DNA from: Hyphomicrobium sp.
GTDB taxonomy: Bacteria > Pseudomonadota > Alphaproteobacteria > Rhizobiales > Hyphomicrobiaceae
DNA length: 64,000 nt
Reading direction: 5' to 3'
Assembly: GCA_002928735.1 (NCBI GenBank)
Contig: PERL01000004.1
Coordinates: 62,001-126,000, forward strand
Within the stretch, counting starts at the first letter, position 1. Every line of letters begins with the position of its first letter. Both the position numbers and the translations under genes were made by a program. Shown one piece after another: positions 61,301-64,000 of the stretch. The notes under the pieces are model-generated. The model saw only the letters and a list, made by a program, of their open reading frames with translations, made no database searches and was not told the origin of the DNA.

Positions 61301-61859
61301 GGTCTCGCGCATCATGGTGGGCATCACAGGCGCTATCGTCGGCGCGCTCTGTGGCGTCACTGCGGCAGTCCTCGCCACCACCAGCGTGCTCGCCGGTGAA
61401 ATGCCAAAGGCAAAACCCGTCGCGGTCGCAGCACTCAGCACGCCCTCGCTCGCCGGCCGCTGGAGCGGCACGCCCCACGTCATCCGCAACGACGCATCGC
61501 GCTGCACAGACGGCGACTGCAAACTCGTCCTCGATATCGTGGCCTGCGCCAGCGGCTGGTGCGCCATCGAAGTCGACCGCGCGAACGCCTGCGCCACCGA
61601 GGTGATGCAACTCAAGACCCACAGCGACACCAAACGCAAAGACGCCTTCGAAGGCAAACTCTCACTCGGCAAGGACACGCAGAATTACGTCATCGACGCG
61701 CATCTCATGGCCGCCGAAGACGACACCCCAGCCATGCTCGAACTCGTCGGCGACACCGGCCCCGAATTCCGCTGGTTCCGCCGCTCCTTTCCCTTCCACG
61801 CCGCCCTCACCCGCGTCGGCGACGCCGTCTGCAAATCCTCAGAAAAACCGCTGAGCTAA
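61299..61859 (+). CDS. Small exported protein with paired cysteines, function unknown
   Basis: A 186-residue protein with a long signal peptide (VGITGAIVGALCGVTAAVLA, cleavage near VLAGE) and about six cysteines in the mature part (SRCTDGDCK, IVACASGWCAIEV and others), probably disulfide-linked in the periplasm. A G-rich stretch precedes the ATG at 61299. The mature part begins SLAGRWSGTPHV and ends with a FRWFRRSFPFHAALT segment; I do not recognise a family. It starts in the same CATG as the divergent DUF2306-like gene. Confidence 0.7.
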   Translation: MVSRIMVGITGAIVGALCGVTAAVLATTSVLAGEMPKAKPVAVAALSTPSLAGRWSGTPHVIRNDASRCTDGDCKLVLDIVACASGWCAIEVDRANACATEVMQLKTHSDTKRKDAFEGKLSLGKDTQNYVIDAHLMAAEDDTPAMLELVGDTGPEFRWFRRSFPFHAALTRVGDAVCKSSEKPLS

Positions 61860-61882
61860 AGCGCGCATCCCCAAGATGTCAT

Positions 61883-61901
61883 CCTCGGGCTCGTCCCGAG
61901 G
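61883..61901. repeat. REP-like palindrome
   Basis: CCTCGGG-CTCGT-CCCGAGG is a perfect 7-bp stem with a five-base loop, set in a GTCATCCTCGGGCTCGTCCC context that resembles short dispersed palindromes in Hyphomicrobiales genomes. It lies just after the exported-protein gene, so it may also act as a terminator. One copy is seen in this window. Confidence 0.5.
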
Positions 61902-61956
61902 ACCCATCGCGCCGGCAGCACGAAACCGAATTATTGTGCCGGTTCCGCACCATCAC

Positions 61957-62160
61957 TCACCCCCGCCGCCCCATCCAAAGCGCCACGGCCACCCCAAGCA
62001 CCGCGCCGAGCGGACCGGTCGCGAACGCGGCCGTCATTGCCGCTTCCAAGTCCTTGTCGTGCATGTTCCCCGAAAACACCTGCACACCGGCGTATCCCGC
62101 GACTGCGCCGAGCGCGTAGCCAACGGCCAACCCCAATGCCACCCGCAAAACCAAATGCAT
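61957..62160 (-). CDS. Small two-segment membrane protein, function unknown (67 aa)
   Basis: A GGAGG-supported ATG at 62160 starts MHLVLRVALGLAVGYALGAV, the first hydrophobic segment, followed by a short loop containing a FSGNMHDKDLEAAM stretch and a second hydrophobic segment (GPLGAVLGVAVALWM). A helical hairpin in the inner membrane is predicted. Gly-rich patches suggest tight packing or oligomers. I do not recognise a family. It diverges from the next gene. Confidence 0.72.
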   Translation of the reverse strand: MHLVLRVALGLAVGYALGAVAGYAGVQVFSGNMHDKDLEAAMTAAFATGPLGAVLGVAVALWMGRRG

Positions 62161-62310
62161 GATCGCCTCCACCCCACGTGCCGTTCCGACTGAAGCGCGC
62201 GCCCTTCCCGCCGTCAACGCACGTCCACTTCCCGCCATGCTCGCCGTTCTCTATGGTGGCGCCGTGGGGCAGGGGCCTCAAAGCCAGAGGCACGGGGATA
62301 AGACGACCGC

Positions 62311-63051
62311 ATGCGCGTGATCCTGAACCTCATCCTGATCCTGTTCGAGATCGCCGCCTGCGCAGCCGTCGCCTGGGCCGGCCTCCACCATCCTGTCCTG
62401 TTCGCGCTTGGAACCGGGCTCCTCGCCTTCGCACTCGGGCTGCGCCTGGAGGTCCTGCGGCTTCGCAACGAAATGCCGTTCTACTTCGGCCCCGGCAATT
62501 CGCTGCGCGGCCTGTTCGTCCCTGTCATCGGATTTGGCGAAGCCCTCTTCAAAGGCCTGCTCGCCGGCGTCGCAGCCCTCTTCACATTCTCCGGCACCGA
62601 CCAGGGCCGCCTGTTCTGGGTCGCCGTCGCTTTTGGGCTGACGATCTACGCCGGCGCCGGCCTCCTGCGCCTCCTCGCCCTCAAATTCGACGCCCGGCCC
62701 GAGCGGTGGGGCTTCTTCCGCCTCGGCCCGCCGCTGGGGCTTCTCTTCTCCGCCATGATCGCGTTTTTGGCCCTCTACGGCCTCGTCCCGTCGCCCACCG
62801 TCGGCGACATCGGCTGGACCATCGTCTGGGAAATGCCAAAAATTCCCACCGTCGAGCAGACCAGCGAACTGTTTTTCCGCCTCAAGCAAGCTTTCGACGA
62901 TTTTATTGTCACCTTATTGTCCGCTTATATGCCGACCTCATCGGCAAGAGCGATTGGCATTATCGTTAGCGTCAATGTATTGGCCGGCTTCGTGGCCTCT
63001 CTGTACGCGGCTGTCGTTGCCGGCATCGTGCGCCGTCTCGAACCGCGATAA
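62311..63051 (+). CDS. Polytopic membrane protein, function unknown (246 aa)
   Basis: About six hydrophobic segments, including LNLILILFEIAACAAVAWAG at the N-terminus, VLFALGTGLLAFALGLRL, LFWVAVAFGLTIYAGAGLL and a C-terminal VSVNVLAGFVASLYAAVVAG. A re-entrant polar part lies around IPTVEQTSELFFRLKQAFDD. No transport or enzymatic motif is recognised. The following gene, also an unknown membrane protein, starts 63 bases downstream; the pair may work together. Confidence 0.72.
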   Translation: MRVILNLILILFEIAACAAVAWAGLHHPVLFALGTGLLAFALGLRLEVLRLRNEMPFYFGPGNSLRGLFVPVIGFGEALFKGLLAGVAALFTFSGTDQGRLFWVAVAFGLTIYAGAGLLRLLALKFDARPERWGFFRLGPPLGLLFSAMIAFLALYGLVPSPTVGDIGWTIVWEMPKIPTVEQTSELFFRLKQAFDDFIVTLLSAYMPTSSARAIGIIVSVNVLAGFVASLYAAVVAGIVRRLEPR

Positions 63052-63113
63052 GCGCCACCTCGCGCCAATCACCCCGGCGGAGACCCTGCAAAGCAACAAT
63101 TGAAAAAGAGCCC

Positions 63114-63974
63114 ATGCAACCCCGCACCTTCACTGGCGACCTCGTTCTCGGCATCCTCATTCTCGCGTTCGTGTTCGCTGCGTTGATTGCACTGTCGTAT
63201 GCCATTTCAGCCCTAAGCCCAGCGCTGGGCCCGCCCGTCGCCAACGTGCTGTGGGCAGGGGCGCTCATCGCCATGGCCGTCATCGCGACACGGGCCGAGC
63301 GCTGGGGACGCGCCGCAGCCCCCGTCGCCTTCATTGCGCTGTGGGCGGCCGGCGCCCAAATCAACGCCGGGCTCCTCTCCGCCCAAACCGGAACCCGCGA
63401 CGGCCTGACCCACGTTCCCGACGTCCGCCCCGTCACACGCCTGATCGTCAACGCCTCCTACGGTCTGCCGATCGATCCCACCCGCTCCGGCGGCGTCGCG
63501 GTCGCCCGCTTCGACGAATGCAGCGCCTGGTGCCGCGATTTGATCCTGAAGCAAGGCATGGGCTCGGTTGTCCTCTGGACGCCCAAACCTGATGCTCCAA
63601 CCGCCCGCACACTCTTTCGCAAGGGCGGGGCAGGGGAGTGCACCGGCGCCGAGCCCTGCATCGTCGAAGAACCCGCCGAAGCGTTCCCCGACGGACTGAT
63701 GATTGAAATGGGCGATGAAGCCGGCCCCGCGCCCAGCAACAATCTGTGCTGCCCGGTGGCCGTGATATCGAAAATCGAAGGTGGCAACAAAACCGTTTTG
63801 AAGTCCTATCGTCAGGGCCTCAATCTGGCGATCATGCCGCTGCCCGTCATTGCCGCCACTGGCAAGCCCTTCGAAACGCCGCCCGTGATGCAAAGCAACG
63901 TCGCCCTCGGACCGCCCCTGCGGTTCGATACGCTCATCGAAGCTTTGCTCAACACCCAGCTGTCCTGGAAGTAG
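63114..63974 (+). CDS. Membrane-anchored protein with a soluble C-terminal domain, function unknown
   Basis: A 286-residue protein. The first 90 residues hold three hydrophobic segments (GILILAFVFAALIALSYAIS, NVLWAGALIAMAVIAT, AAAPVAFIALWAAGAQINAG), and the remaining about 190 form a soluble domain with four or more cysteines (ARFDECSAWC, AGECTGAEPCIV, NNLCCPVAVISK), probably outside the cytoplasm. It is read from the same strand as the previous unknown membrane gene. I do not recognise a family. The window ends 26 bases after its stop. Confidence 0.7.
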   Translation: MQPRTFTGDLVLGILILAFVFAALIALSYAISALSPALGPPVANVLWAGALIAMAVIATRAERWGRAAAPVAFIALWAAGAQINAGLLSAQTGTRDGLTHVPDVRPVTRLIVNASYGLPIDPTRSGGVAVARFDECSAWCRDLILKQGMGSVVLWTPKPDAPTARTLFRKGGAGECTGAEPCIVEEPAEAFPDGLMIEMGDEAGPAPSNNLCCPVAVISKIEGGNKTVLKSYRQGLNLAIMPLPVIAATGKPFETPPVMQSNVALGPPLRFDTLIEALLNTQLSWK

Positions 63975-64000
63975 CCGCACCAGCCGGACAGCCGCACCGC

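Noticed and set aside
1-64000. Search for tRNA, rRNA, tmRNA, 6S or other known structured RNA and for CRISPR arrays or insertion sequences
   Set aside because: I saw no cloverleaf-like segment, no conserved T-loop, no regularly spaced repeats and no transposase or integrase; a covariance-model scan would be decisive.

Overview
The window looks like chromosome from a high-GC alphaproteobacterium, most likely order Hyphomicrobiales (a Hyphomicrobium- or Rhodopseudomonas-like genome). The main reason is gene order: dusB-ntrB-ntrC-ntrY-ntrX-trkA-dat-hfq-hflX-mazG next to a fused ispDF, a dnaB-alr-radA block, purC beside the F1-ATPase zeta-subunit gene, and an FNR-type regulator with a TTGAT-N4-ATCAA box. 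Placement below order level is inference. I see no tRNA, rRNA, CRISPR array, insertion sequence or prophage, and base and codon use look uniform.

Left third (1-25 kb). A minus-strand housekeeping block holds radA (cut by the left edge), alr and dnaB. Next comes a purine operon, purC-purS-(49-aa membrane protein)-(exported protein)-purQ, in which two unknown envelope genes are locked in by ATGA or one-base junctions. The ATPase zeta-subunit gene and purB lie nearby. Between them is a two-gene unit: a divergent SecY-family membrane protein that kept its transmembrane core but lost the two cytoplasmic loops used to dock ribosome and SecA, translationally coupled to an RBBP9/YdeN-type serine hydrolase. 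An orphan periplasmic binding protein diverges from an alanine/sodium symporter. A minus-strand fnr-kinase-pat unit then links a predicted oxygen sensor to a Pat/YfiQ-type protein acetyltransferase; a perfect FNR box lies upstream. dusA, a TauE-type permease, a DUF599 protein, a LysE exporter, an OmpA-like anchor protein and an LssY_C protein follow.

Middle third (25-46 kb). Phosphomannomutase/phosphoglucomutase, two tandem membrane-anchored retropepsin-like proteases, a DUF1289 protein and a PleC/PdhS-like histidine kinase are on the minus strand. A plus-strand run encodes a secreted SNase, an MBL-fold hydrolase, a UDG-family protein and an Lrp regulator. Metabolic genes follow (a 3-hydroxyisobutyrate dehydrogenase-like enzyme, ilvA with an ACT domain, a PhnN-like protein with a degenerate P-loop, a TPP enzyme). 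A MASE1 histidine kinase/FixJ-type regulator pair diverges from a 58-aa ORF and a universal stress protein across a perfect 16-bp palindrome. A methyltransferase, a haem-motif/DUF4384 fusion, a pentapeptide-repeat protein, a CinA amidohydrolase and a MarR regulator complete this part.

Right third (46-64 kb). ispDF diverges from the nitrogen-regulation locus dusB-ntrB-ntrC and ntrY-ntrX, followed by potassium uptake (trkA), D-amino-acid aminotransferase, hfq, hflX and convergent mazG. The last 3.5 kb holds a DUF2306 protein and four small unrecognised membrane or exported proteins. The most interesting items are the loop-less SecY paralogue with its coupled hydrolase, the FNR-kinase-Pat unit with its FNR box, the palindrome facing the MASE1/FixJ pair, the envelope genes inside the purine operon, and several small ORFs under 60 codons.
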